Source: Canariomyces notabilis (Eukaryota > Ascomycota > Sordariomycetes > Sordariales > Chaetomiaceae). From it: a stretch of DNA of 64,000 nucleotides. The notes beneath the pieces were generated by a model. That model was not told where the DNA came from. It saw only the letters and a list, made by a program, of their open reading frames with translations, and made no database searches. The position numbers and the translations under genes were made by a program. The stretch spans positions 55,912 through 119,911 of the forward strand of contig NW_027041867.1 in the NCBI RefSeq assembly GCF_033297395.1, read 5' to 3'. Positions 1-12,108 of this stretch are shown piece by piece; positions within the stretch are counted from its first letter, which is position 1, and every line of letters begins with the position of its first letter.

Positions 1-1253
1 CCTTATACTGTGTATAGTGGCGAGGGAGAAGCTGTGGAACGATGGCGCAAACCCAAAGCTTAGACACGTGTATCGACGCCTGCTCCTCTTGGTGTAACCG
101 CACAATCAAGGCGCGAGCTTGGGTGTCCTCAACCGTGAGGAGTACGCTTTGCAACTACCTGACTTGCTGGATGTCTTGAATAACACGGTTATGGGGTGCG
201 AAGACGAGCTTAAGGTACCTAAGGTACTCAGCCTTGAGTGACTACCTCAAGGACCCGGGAAACAGCCTTGAGTAAGTAGATACAGTCAAAAGTATCCCTG
301 GCCCAACGCCTCTCTGACACAGTGACAGCGATGACTTGTGGTCCTTACCCCTGAATCTTGAGAGGATGAAAACATGTGGTTTGCGGTCCTCATGCCTCGT
401 GAAGTGCGCAGACGGTGAAAGGGTCTAAAATAGACCGAAACTCTGCAGGATGCACCGCTCAAGACACACTTGTTTTGATCAATGATGCACACAGGTTGTA
501 CCGTACATACGCGGGAAATGGACCTACAATATGACGGCGCTGGAGCAGAACTACTAGTAGCTGTTTCGCGCTGTCTGTTTTGTAAGCTAAGAAGTATGGC
601 GTCTCGGCTTCATCATGTTTATGCCATCGAAATCTCGCAATACATGCAGAGTTGGGGTATCAGCCATTCTGCACATTGCAGTTGTGTCATTAGCAGTTAC
701 TTACCTACGTGTAGGTAGGCAGGGATAGCTTGGTTTATCCATAGCAGCTCGGTCCTTGCCAGGCACCATTCCCTCCTGTTAGTGAGAGCGGACAAGTACT
801 GCGTGTAAGGTGGAGGAATTCAAGAACTCCACGCCCATCACAAATTCCAATGGCGCGGTCAAGCCGCGCCGCGATACCGTGCGCTGCAGCACGCGTGCTT
901 TCGTCCCGTGCCGCCGGAGCACAGACAGTGAGTGACAGACGCATGCATGCTGCTGTCTCCCGAAGAGCGTGTTCCCGGTTGGAAATATAGCTCAACAGTG
1001 TGTCTTCAATTCTTGCCTTCAATTTGGTTTGATAGGGAACCGCGAGCATGTATTGGAGCGACGTGCATCAATTTCTCGTTGTCGCGTGGGCACAGGTTTT
1101 CTCGTTGTCCAGCGGTACAGTACATGGTAACTGTTAGTGCAGGCAAAATTTTGCACCCAAAAATCGGCCTCTCGACTACCCCTCTTAACAGTCCGACGGG
1201 GATCTGCACGACTCAGGGAAGACATGTCGAGTGGACGCAAACTACCGTAGTCC
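1..1253. other. Intergenic, no gene seen
   Basis: Short open frames are present on both strands, but none has recognisable domains, plausible splice sites or a signal peptide. The first 300 bp contain a short direct repeat around CAGCCTTGAGT (near positions 230 and 262). I see no RNA gene. Confidence 0.5.
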
Positions 1254-1515
1254 GTACCATCGTAAGTGTAGTTAAGGATCATGGCCAGCTAAGGATCAGC
1301 CTGCCAAGAGCCAATTAGAAGCCTTCATCAAGTCTTGGCTCACAGGTGCCTCGACTCTCGCCAGGTGTCAAGTCCCCAGCCGATTTGCAGGTGTTCAGGT
1401 GGCAGCGTTGGACAGTCAACCGTGGGTTCAATTTAGCGACACCTGTGGCCAAGCCCTGGCAGGTGGCTGGTGATCCTTAACCAACCATGATCCTTAACTA
1501 CACTTATGATGGTAC
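1254..1515. mobile_element. MITE-like hairpin element with long terminal inverted repeats
   Basis: The left arm (about 1254-1302) and right arm (about 1467-1515) are inverted copies. Both start GTACCATC and contain the core GTTAAGGATCATGG. Most arm differences are C/T or G/A transitions. The arms begin and end next to a TA dinucleotide inside GTAC, which would fit a TA target duplication of a Tc1/mariner-type non-autonomous element. That class assignment is inference. A weaker inner inverted match (CACAGGTG near 1341 and CACCTGTG near 1440) extends the hairpin. No transposase is encoded and I noticed no second copy in the window. Confidence 0.55.
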
Positions 1516-3243
1516 CTCTAAGAAGCTTTGAGCACGACTAGCGCGCACTATTGGGGGCTGGGGAACCAGGAACATGAGGAAGGAACGACGGACGAGACTG
1601 CGCTGGCTGTGGAGCATCATGATGGCTTCCATGAAGCGTCCATTGATCTTGGGTTGCGGTCTTCCCCAGGAATTTTGGGCCCCACTTGGTCGCTGGGCAA
1701 TCTCGCCTGTGCCCGTGATTGTGGATTTTTGGTGATCAGTCCAGCCTTCTACCCCGGATTTTCGTCCCTGACTTCCGGGCCGGAAACCGGGGAGCTTCTT
1801 GACCACAAAAAAGCTGGCGAAAAAATTCAGCACGGCTTCTCGTCCACAAACCGCCGCCAACAGCACCAAAATCCATTGTCATGCCTATCCCCACCCAGCG
1901 TTGGGCAAAGCATGAATTCACTTACACCAACATGGGATGCCTCCCGCCAACACTGCAGCCCCTGCATACTCATGCTTGCGCTCACTGCATGCGGCACAGT
2001 CCATTGACCAATCCAGCGGGTTCCTGGTCGCTTGATCCATGGCTCATTTCGATTTTCTGGGCTACCTTGCGAACGCTCAGAGCATGGAAGGTGATGACAC
2101 CGCTTCTCCGTCTGTGCGCAAAGCTGTCACCAAACGCTAGATTCGAGAAGCTGTGCTCTTCTAATCGAGCAAGTTCGGACGGCGAACATCAGACTTCCAA
2201 ACTTCCTCGGTTCCCCGCAAGCAATCCGATCAGATGGCCATCAGTCCGAACCGGGCTGATGCAATGGCAATATCAGGCCATCGGCGATTGGTCGTCTAGC
2301 TGTATCCCACCATTTTCCCGTTTTACCATCCGGGCCTTCTTAGTTGGGTCAATCTTCCGGAAGGCCTTGCAGAGAACGTCTGTCCTGTACTGTACTGTAC
2401 TGTACATACATACACTGGCAGGTAGGTACTGCACACCTGAAAACCCCAACATCTGACGGTTTGTCTGTCCTGTGCATCCATGTCGGCTCGAATCCATGAT
2501 CCTTGATTCTCGTTCCGGTCGATTGGCACACCCAGGTCTAGCGAAATTCGACCGTGGATGTCTACGAGGACTGTAGTAGCGACCTGCTCAAAAATAGCCA
2601 GTAACCATGCCCTTGCCTTTCCACGGCCAAGGGTTCTTCCGGGGTCTTGTGTTGTACGAAGTATTGCACGTTCAACATTACCTTTACTAACGTTGATGTC
2701 GATATAGTTCCTTAGAACGCATATTCTGAAGCCAGACCTATCCATCAAGACATCGAATCACCGCTCTCACCTGCATCGCTGCGTAACCTCTGACGATGAC
2801 TCGGGATCCAAGTGTCCGCTTCGCCATTTGGGTCTTGTGCCAAGCCCACCATGAATCCTCCAATATGCGGGACGCGAGGCTAGTGGCCCCCCAGACGGCC
2901 TGGGGTTTCATCGGCCACCCTACCGTCGCGACCCGGCCTTGACAGGCTCACCTTCATCGGAGTTAGGTGGTCCACTTTCCGCTAGGGTGCCCCTCCTTAC
3001 CAGAGATCGTATCCCCCTACCGGTCAACCTCAAGAAGAGCACTGAACCCCAGAAGTACTAGGACGTGCTGCTCGTGCCCCCAGGATACGAATGTCCCCTC
3101 GTCTACACCACCTTGAGCCTGGATAGGCTTTCGATGATCCGACGAGAAACTCCTCACGCTCCTCCCCCCGAAAGAAAACTCTATCTGAGACCTCTTATAA
3201 CCGACCAACGTACTGAGAAAGGCGGCCAGCGGTGCAGTCGGCA
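1516..3243. other. Intergenic, no gene seen
   Basis: Several overlapping short open frames occur on both strands (for example 1528-2007 plus and 1504-1869 minus). None resembles a known family. The stretch also holds a small TGTAC tandem repeat, listed separately. The last 60 bp are the leader of the transporter gene that follows. Confidence 0.5.
2386..2405. repeat. (TGTAC)4 microsatellite
   Basis: Four perfect copies of TGTAC, followed by an ATACATACA stretch. Related TGTAC/GTACA-rich words recur in other intergenic regions of the window, for example near 7049, 20773, 48740 and 54000. Confidence 0.8.
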
Positions 3244-4977
3244 ATGGCGCCAAAAGCCAGCACGAGGTTAGACTCGGTTTCGCCCGGGTTTGAGGAGATG
3301 GAAGATGCGCCACGGTTTCAAAGGGTCTACTGGACAAAAGAGCCGCACCTGAGGAAGCTTTACTGCTTGAGCACCATCCTCATGGTGGCATCAGCGACGA
3401 CCGGGTACGACGGGATGCTTGTCAACACCTCGCAGCAGATCGATTTGTGGAAATGGTTCTTCTTCCCCGAGCTCAAAGACGACCCGCATCTCTCGAACCC
3501 CGTGCTCGACAGCAAGCTCGGCATCCTCGTAAACATGTTCAACATCGGATCCATCACGTCGTTCTTCATTACGCCCTACGTGGCCGACCACTACGGCCGG
3601 AGGCCAGCCATCGTCCTCGGCTGTCTCTTCATGATCATGGGCGGGTTACTGACCGCGTTTTGCAATGGATACGGGAGTGGGTAGGCACCCGCACCTTGCT
3701 CGAACCCTTACTGACATGGAGAGCAGTGTACATGGGCGGCCGCTACCTGCTGGGGTTCGGTAACTCGCTGGCGCAGATGGCATCGCCGCTTCTCCTGACC
3801 GAGATTTGCCATCCACAACATCGTGGCCCCGTCACGGCCATCTACAACTGCCTGTGGAACGCGGGCGCACTGCTCGTGTCGTGCATCGCGTGGGGCACCG
3901 CCAACATCAACAACGACTGGTCTTGGCGCTCCATCACGCTCCTCCAGATTGTCCCATCGCTCGTCCAGCTGTGCGGCATCTGGTGGATTCCCGAGTCGCC
4001 TCGTTACCTGATCGACAAGGGCCGCAACGAGGAGGCGCTGCTTATCCTGTCCAAATGGCATGGCGGGGGCAACCTCAACAACGCCACGGTGCAGTTCGAG
4101 TTCCGCGAGATCAAGGAGACGATTCGCATCCAGAAGGAGACGGAGCGTGCGACTAGTTATCGGGATTTCTTCGCCACCCGCGGTAACCGGTGGCGTCTCG
4201 CCATCATCGTGTCGCTGGGCGTCATTTCGCAGTACAGCGGCAATGCCCTCTTCTCGAACTACATGGACACGATCTACCTGGGCGCTGGCATCAGGGCACA
4301 GAACCAGAAGCTCGCCATGTCGACGGGGAAGACGATTCTTGACCTCATCGTCACCATCACGGCGGCGCTCAACGTCGACCGCTTCGGCCGCCGGCCGCTG
4401 TTCCTCGTCTCTATGTTCGGTATGGTAATTTCCTTCGCATGCTGGACCGTGACCGGTGCTGTCTACGAGAATTCGGGCGAGCAGAACGTCGGCTCGGGCC
4501 ACGCGCAGCTCGTCTTCATCTGGATATTCGGCATCTTCTACGACATTGGCTTCTCGGGCCTGTTAGTCGCCTACGCGCTGGAGGTCTTACCCTTCCACCT
4601 CCGCGCCAAGGGCATGATGATCATGAACATCACGGTACAGGCTATCCTCGCCCTCAGCAAGTAAGTTTGACTCATCTCTCCGTCTGTGTATGCTGGTACT
4701 GACCTGCCTCCTCAACTACTTTAGTCAAACCAACAAGCTTGCGTGGGCGCGGATGCCAAACCACTGGAACTTCATGCTCTTCTACACTCTTTGGGACTTG
4801 TGCGAGCTGGTGTTTGTCTGGTTCTTCTACGTCGAGACAAGGGGTCCGACTCTGGAGGAAATAGCACGCATCTTCGACGGCGATGGAGCAATCGCACACA
4901 TCGACATGCACGAAGTACGCAAGGACATCTACCAGGCCGAGCACGACGAGGACAACCTGCCGGGAAGGGCTCTTTGA
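3244..4977 (+). CDS. MFS sugar transporter (lactose permease/hexose transporter type)
   Basis: Twelve-helix sugar porter of the plasma membrane that moves a sugar, probably by proton symport. Three exons: 3244-3676, 3727-4660 and 4725-4977, giving 539 residues, normal for the family. Signatures seen are DHYGRRP after helix 2, GMYMGGRYLLGFGN across the first junction, PESPRYLIDKGR before the central loop, DRFGRRP in the second half, and VETRGPTLEEIA as the C-terminal PETKG-type motif. The first intron donor is GTGGGT; using 3677 rather than the GTAGGC at 3681 keeps the frame and restores the conserved GMYMGGR. The ATG at 3244 is the first methionine in frame. The substrate cannot be read from sequence; the lactose-permease-like fungal branch is the best guess. 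No catabolic enzyme lies next to it. Confidence 0.93.
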
Positions 4978-7900
4978 CGTAGCCGGCATTTACTTTTTGT
5001 CTTGGATATGGTGTCTGGAGTTTGTGGATGTGACTGTTTACATTCCCAATCAGGGCCGGTAGGAAAGCACCGACTTGGTCTTCAAAAGAGAAACATGGAA
5101 AGCGCAGTAACATAGTTTTAAGGCTTATATGATACCAACAATAAATCTTACATGTAACGACAAGTCCCTATTCCTTCTTCGCCCTGATTCCCCCTTCAAC
5201 CGTTTCTCTGCCTCACTGTCCAGTTTGCGGCCCCTATCATGCGTGAGTGCTGTTCCGGGTACGAACCCTCTAGCAGCGTCCTTACCCACTCATCTTTTCC
5301 CGTGACCTAGCTTAGTTTCGCACTTTCACACTGGTTTCCCGCATGCACAGACGCCGCATGTTGTCTTAGATGGCCTTGAAGTCCCCTGCTGGTGATGTAG
5401 GATGTCTCGTGGAATATGCCGATGTGCGACCTGTAGCCTCGATTCAAGGACTCGCTGGACCGGTTCAACGCGCGCCAGTGTACGGCGTCATGGACTAGAT
5501 CCAAGCATTGGGGTGCAGTTAAGGCAGAATTGAGATTACAGCACTTATATCGAAGCAGCGTAACCGCGCGGGTGGACTCAATGGCGAATTATAACTGTCT
5601 CAGCATTCCTATAGCGAACCCAATTTGAATGTACCTCCCTAGGTACACGTTCACAAAGGCCGCCCACTGCAACAACATAAGTCGGATACACGCGTCAGGG
5701 GTTAGGGGTAGAGCATAGTTGAACTAAGGCTACTAAGGTGTACCTTACGAAACTGTGGCATATATCAAGACCGCACACTCCGGACTTCTTGAGCTCTCGT
5801 TTAGTAGGTATTACCAGACTCCTTTAGAAGAGCATTGAACGGGAAGTGGTTGCATTTCTTGGTTCTAGCAACGGTAAGAATCTCAGGTACGGAAGGTATA
5901 GCGACCTCCCAGTCACCGACCACTGCAGCTCTAGCTCTCACCCATATCTATCATGTCAATGCGCAAACATCTTCAAGCTGAGGTCCGCTAATAGAAGCTT
6001 GACTTCTGCTAGATTTCAAGTTAGGTTAGACTCAGTCTCCATTGGCCTGACACTGAGTTCGGATACTTGACCTCATCCCTTAGCGGACTTCAATTGATGG
6101 TTCCAGACCTTGTCCTCGGACGTAACTCGGAGAGACACAGTCACACAGGGCATCTCATTGGCATCTGCGTCTTTATCACTCACTTTTCGTTGGATCTTAT
6201 CGTAACCCGGATGTTGAGTTGACACTGGGAAGTAACGGCAGGGAAAGGGCGAGGTCTTTATCTGGTATAAATTGTGAAGAGTACCTTAAACTTGGAAACT
6301 TGATATGATCGGGTCGATCTACGTGATTGTGGCTAGGATGGAATTGGCGGCATAAGCCTCGCTCACTTGAGTTAACTGAAAATAAATCACCGGCAAGACT
6401 TCCCATGCTGGTAGGCATGCGGGGGAAATTCCAACAACCCTGCAAGCACTCCGTACGCCGAGAAAGCTTCAGTGATTACCTAACCTGGCAACTTGTTGCA
6501 AGCATGAAATCACACTGAATGTACAAGTTGTGGATCAGATAGTGATAATCGAAATCGAAGCTTGGAGTCATTACTTGGAGTTGGACTTGGTAGAGTACTC
6601 CAAGTTCCCCGACGCATGAACAACTTCATCCACGAAGCCGCGAAGCGTACCGCTGTATCATAGACGTACTAGTAGCGTTAGCAATATTCATGGATAGTAT
6701 GGTGCATTACGGTAGGTTCGGCTAGCAGTGACAGAGTTGCTCCCTTACGATAAGCAGAAACCGCCGTGGTGTTGAAGTGTTCAAACAAGCCGTACAGGTC
6801 AATCCGGTGCTGATGTGCATATCCGTACTTGTACCTTCTTAGTCTGAGTGAGTCTCTAAGTCCCTACAGTAGTCCTCCTGCTCAGTCCTTCAACCACAAA
6901 GCATCATTACAGGTATACCTACATACCTAGGTAATTTAACCTGACTGAGTCGAAGAGCATGTAGTTACGCGTAGAAAGTGCAGAAAAGAAGCCTTGGGGG
7001 AGAGTCAAGATATGAAGTGATTCAACCAGACTCGGAGTACTCCGTATGGTGTACAGTACACTGTATTGTACGGATACAATTCGGCACTGCAGAAAGCTCG
7101 GCAGTCGCGACGTGATCCCCCTGAAAACTCCGATCCCATGTCCATTCCTCACCGACACCTGAACATGGCTGGCATTGGCATCCTTTTCTGGCAACCCCCG
7201 TGACAACGACATGGTCGGAAATGCAGCCAATATGAAGGATATCGTTCAGCAGCATCGAATAAAGAATTCAACAAGACGTGTCGATTGTACATGTACAATG
7301 CTGACCTAGACGCAACTCATTCATCAGGTCAAGTGGGATCGTAAGAGGTTGTGAATGGTGACCGAGATGTCCGAGGCACCGAGTTCGTCATCAGCCCCGG
7401 CCGCCAAATATGGCACCATATCCCACGTGCATCGCGTTTCCCCGAATTTTGAACTACACGACTTGAGTGTGTATTCATTATTTCAATTCTGACTACCCAA
7501 CTGGAGACTCTAGGTGAGTTGCCCTACTTCAAGCCCCAATCAATAATGGAGTCTCTTGACTCTCTGACATCATGATACAGGCGCCCATCGCGAGAGACTC
7601 GAAATACTTATCTGCAAGCCAAGTTTATGAGCCGCCATGGCTGAAATCGAAATGATGCTGAGACTCTTGATGAATGTTCCGAGTCGCCTCCTGAGCCCCT
7701 ATATATGCACGCGTTGTTTATTTTTCACATTCCCAGACATAACTAAGGCATGTCATGTACCAAGCTAAGCGGCTGACAGAAGCAACAGTTCGGAGATTCG
7801 ATTTCCCTGCAACGCTAAGGCTGCAGCTATCGGCGCTGAGTTCGCAGGGGATACTGTACGCATCTTAGCTCATCCAAGGGGCAGTGACAAGCACATTTTG

Positions 7901-8433
7901 ATGGCGATCGCCAACAGGATTGGTGCAATCTTGGCAAGTCCCATTTGTCCATCGACTGAGGCGCCGCTCAAAACCGTCAGAGCCCTGCAGGTCCCCGGCA
8001 AGCGGCTGTCATCACGAACGCTATTGCAAGCCACCTTGATCACCATTGGTTGCTTGCTGAGGAATGGCGCAAAAGAAACACCAACACTCAACGCTGCCCC
8101 TTTATCGCCCTGTCAGTCACCTACTCGAGTTCACAATTCTCACTCATCAGCCGTCGGTTCCGAGAAGTCATGGCGTCGTCCACAGCCTCGCTAAGAATGA
8201 TCCCCAGCATAACTCGGCGGTCTAGACGCGGGTGGACTGTGCTGGAATATCTTCTTTCTAATATACATGACCTTCCCATTCTCTTGAAGTTGAGGTTTCT
8301 CTTTCCTTTCTCTTAGTTGCGCAAACCGTCATTCGCTCAGTCATTCGCTTGCTGTCATTCGTTTTGTTTGCAGACCAACTATTATTCTCTCCTTCCCGAG
8401 CTCGGGTTAATGTATTAATACCCATCCGCTTCA
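4978..8433. other. Intergenic, 3.5 kb without a supported gene
   Basis: Short frames occur on both strands, but none shows a domain, signal peptide or consistent splicing. The region contains a perfect 16-bp palindrome at 7284-7299 and TGTAC-like words near 7049. The last few hundred bases are pyrimidine-rich, as expected for the leader of the ferroxidase gene downstream. Confidence 0.5.
7284..7299. repeat. Perfect 16-bp palindrome
   Basis: ATTGTACATGTACAAT is perfectly self-complementary. It lies 1.1 kb upstream of the ferroxidase start, far for a core promoter element. A role as a binding site is possible but unsupported. Confidence 0.4.
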
Positions 8434-11400
8434 ATGATTAAATCTTTGGCTCTGTTGGCCGCTGCGGCCTCGGGCGGGCTGGCGGCCGTGGTGAAGTATG
8501 ACTTTGACATTGGCTGGGTCAAGGCAGCTCCAGATGGCGTTGAGCGCGATGTGATCGGTGAGATGACACCCCTGGGAAGAGGATCAAGCTTTGAGCGGTT
8601 CTCGCTGACAGCTGTGTGCAGGCATCAACGGTAAATGGCCGCTGCCAACCGTCGAAGCAACCGTGGGCGATCGTGTCATTGTCAACGTTCATAACAGCTT
8701 GGGCAACCAGTCCACCGGCCTTCACTGGCACGGCATCCACCAGCTCGGGACAAGCCACATGGATGGCCCTGCTCACGGCACCCAATGCCCGATTCCTCCT
8801 GGCTCGACCTTCACGTATGATTTCATCGTGAGTTTGCTGAGTATTCCCATTTGTTTTCAACGTTCAACTGACTTGGGGGCTCAGGTTGACCAAGCGGGCA
8901 CTTACTGGTATCACTCACACACTGGGAGCCAATACCCAGACGGTCTTCGAGGGCCGATGATTGTTAGGGACAAGCTGTTGGAGGACCCTTATAAGGGCGA
9001 ATATGACGAGGAATACTTGCTCACAGTGTCGGGTAAGAAATTCAAACAGATATTGGACTTGGTAAAGCAATGAGCATATGTCCAGCTGACATCCCAACAC
9101 AGACTGGTATCGCCAGGACGTCCCGACAATTCTCAGAACTGTCGTATTCAATACATCAAACACCAATGTCGCGCCTCCACTCCCGCCGTCAGCTCTTATC
9201 AACGATGCCTCAAACGCCGTGGTCAATACGGAACTCAAGTTCGTGCCAGGGAAGAAGTACAAGATCCGCGTGGTCAACATGGCAGCTCTGGCTGGTGTCG
9301 TTTTGTTCTTTGATCAGCACAAGATGCAAGTCATCGAGATCGACGCTGCCTACGTCGAGAAGACAGAGGCAGAGCAGATCTACCTTTCGCCGGCCCAGCG
9401 GTACTCGTTCATCATTGAGGCCAAGGACACGGCCGACAAGAACTACGCCTTCTCGGCCGTGTTCGACCTCAACCCCAACTTCCAACGTCCTGTGCCTACC
9501 ATTGGCTTCAACCTCAACGTTACCGGCAGCTTGCAGTACGATTCGAGTGCTCCTTTCCCAGCCCCGGTCACCACGCAGAGCTGGAAGATTCTTGATGACT
9601 TTAACTTGAAGGTATGTCAGGACCAGATTGGCCTGCCTTGACCATCTAAAGAAAGCTTCTAACGGATTCAGCCTCTGAAAATCGACGACTGGGTTGACTC
9701 CCCAACTGATGTGGTCATTCCGATGGATTTGAACCTTGGACTGGACGAATGGGGTGTTCCTCGGTAAGGCCTCCTGATCCAGCTTCTCCCAGGATCCCAC
9801 AACTGATGGATCATCACAGTGCTTTCGTCAACGGCAAGCCATACGTCCACCAGAAGGTACCGACTCTTTACACGGCCGTCTCCGCTGGTGATGAAGCAGA
9901 AAACCCGGTCATCTACGGCGATGTCAACCCTTTCATCGTAAAGGAAGGACAGGTCGTTGAGTTTGTCCTCAACAATTTGCATCGTGCCAACCATCCCTTC
10001 CACTTCCATGGCCACCACTTCCAGGTCTGCAAGCGGGGTGCACCGAACAGCGGTGTTAGCAACAGCCCCGTCGACTGCTCCGAGTCCGCCATGGTCCGTG
10101 ATACCGTCATTGTCAACGCGAACAGCACGGCTGTGATTCGGTTCAAGGCTGACAACCCCGGTGTTTGGCTCCTGCACTGCCATCTCGAGTGGCATGTGCC
10201 TCTGGGACTGACTGCGACCATCATCGAGGACCCCTTCGCGATTCAAGACACGATTGAGATCCCTCGGCAGCACATTGAGGTTTGCAAGGCTCAGTGCATG
10301 CCCTACGAGGGCAACGCAGCCGGCAACAAGCAGAACCTGACGGATCTGACTGGTGCTAACCACCCGCCTGAGGATGCTGATCATGGGTAAGGATTGGACC
10401 GTCATACCATTGTTCTTCCGAGGTAATGATGCTAACGAAGAATAGTGCCATCTACGCTCAAGGAACGTGCACGACCACGACCACGACGGCTACTTTGTCG
10501 TCGGTGTCGCAGACTTCGACCTCTACATCGTCTGCAACAGGCACTCACAGCCACTCAGCGAGCACGACTTCTGATGCGAGCTACACGGGCACAACCACCT
10601 CCGCCACGGGCACTCACTCCGAGTCAAGCAGCAAGCCGACTGGTACCGCGACGTCTCACTCTGACACCAGCACCGCCCAGTGGACCACTTCAACTCTGTA
10701 TACAACCACAACTATCACGGCAACCTCTTGCCCGCCCACCGTCACCAACTGCCCCAACACCCCGTACGTCACCACCACCGTGGTGCCCTACACAACCACC
10801 GTCTGCACCGTGACCACCAACGAGGAGTACACCACATCCACCCTCTACTCCACGACCACCTACACCGTCACGTCCTGCGCCCCCACCGTCACCAACTGCC
10901 CTCACACCCCTTACGTGACGACCTCCCTCATCGCCACAGCAACCACCGTCTGCCCCATCAGCAGCCACAGCCAGCTCCCAACCGCAGCCGTGACCCCGAG
11001 CGTGACCTTCCCCGACGGCGTGCAGTACACCACCTCGACCCTGTGCAGCACACGCACTTACACTGTGACATCCTGCCCCGCCGACCTGACCACGTCCTGC
11101 GCGCCCGTGCCCTACGTCACCACCGAGCTGATCCCCACCGCCACAACCGTCTGCCCCGTAACCACAGGCACAGGCACCGGCACCACCGGCGTGGGCACGA
11201 AGAGCTATGGAGCGCATGGCAGCGGATCGACGATCATCACCCAAGTGCAGCAACCCGCGCCGACGTACACGCCCAAGGGCGCCGGTGCCGGCGCTGGCTC
11301 GGTCGGGACCATCTCGGCGTCGCGGGTGGTTGCGGCGCCTTCGACGAGCGCGCCCGTCTTCGTTGCTGGTGCCGGAAAGACTGGTGTCAGCGTTGCGGGT

Positions 11401-11439
11401 GTGGCGGGTGTGCTTGCTCTTGCTGCGGCGATGCTCTAA
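8434..11439 (+). CDS. Fet3-like multicopper ferroxidase with a Thr/Ser/Cys-repeat stalk and GPI-type tail
   Basis: Secreted multicopper oxidase, expected to couple oxidation of Fe(II) or phenols to reduction of oxygen at the cell surface. Seven exons: 8434-8557, 8622-8827, 8885-9032, 9103-9611, 9672-9763, 9820-10386 and 10446-11439, giving 879 residues. A signal peptide covers about residues 1-18. Copper ligands lie in HWHGIH (76-81), WYHSH (118-122), HPFHFHGHH (418-426) and HCHLEWH (479-485). The motifs GTSHMDG, TQCPIPPGST and LTDLTG match the Fet3/Abr1 branch rather than plain laccases. Fet3 has a single transmembrane helix after the oxidase; this protein has about 330 residues of Thr/Ser-rich sequence with three Cys-containing repeats and ends in a short hydrophobic segment typical of GPI anchoring. 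No iron permease gene (Ftr1 type) is adjacent. Ferroxidase activity is inferred; a melanin-pathway oxidase is the main alternative. Confidence 0.9.
10680..11163 (+). repeat. Three imperfect coding repeats of about 45 codons in the ferroxidase stalk
   Basis: Units at about 10680-10818, 10828-10962 and 11026-11163 each encode a TTSTLY-type start, then TSC, a second Cys, PYVTT, and end in TTVCPV or similar. Each carries three to four cysteines. Such Thr-rich repeats are common in GPI-anchored wall proteins of filamentous fungi. Confidence 0.75.
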
Positions 11440-12108
11440 GCGTTGTTGGAATGTGGAATGGCAACCTGAACCTGTCCTGTGTAGAAACATTGTAACGTAT
11501 GAGACGTGCACGGCTAATGTGAAGTCGGAGGGCCTGGCTCGAGAGCTTTGGGACATGTATTGATGTCTTTCACTTGGCGATTACGGTATCGTCCAGGCTT
11601 GGTAATTCTAGTTGTATTGTACCTATAAACTCTTGGAGAATTTGCTCTTTTCCTCAAGTCTTGTTCAGTTCAGTCGGCTCTACACCTGCTACCTTCGTCT
11701 TCTCAATTGTTCTTGCTGAGCTGATGCTGCTTGCCGTTCGCCATTCCCCAGGTAACTTGATAAGTTCCAAACCTAATATAATAGTCACTGGGTGATGCGT
11801 GGCCTGGACGTTCCGATATCCGAGGACTTGTCAAAGCATTGGCGAGCACCTCTCCCTACCGCCGTCCAATTAGATTAGGGAGTCATAGGCCATATTGGAG
11901 GTAAGTGATAGATTTGGGAAAGGCTTGTGAAACGCGACGATCAGTCGCAGCGGGCAAATTCGACAGCATCAACACGTGCGTGGCTGGCGCCCGGCGTATC
12001 AGGCCGACGCTTCAGGCGCATGTATCATGAATGATAGGGCTTTTATCCTCAATATTCCTCAACGTGCAGCAGATGAGTATTGTTGGGCTCACATAACGGC
12101 TCTTGATC
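11440..12108. other. Intergenic, no gene seen
   Basis: Spacer between two plus-strand genes, presumably holding the 3' end of the ferroxidase transcript and the promoter of the membrane protein. No repeat or RNA gene was recognised. Confidence 0.5.

Noticed and set aside
1504..2007. Overlapping open frames on both strands (121 and 159 codons)
   Set aside because: No domain, signal or splice logic; frames on both strands overlap fully, typical of chance in non-coding GC-rich DNA.
3708..4502. Long minus-strand frame of 264 codons inside the sugar transporter gene
   Set aside because: Shadow of the third-position GC bias of the sense gene; composition is Arg/Asp/His-rich without family features.
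10690..11556. Long minus-strand frame of 288 codons opposite the ferroxidase stalk
   Set aside because: Antisense shadow of the Thr-rich coding repeats; Gly/His/Cys-rich with no domain.
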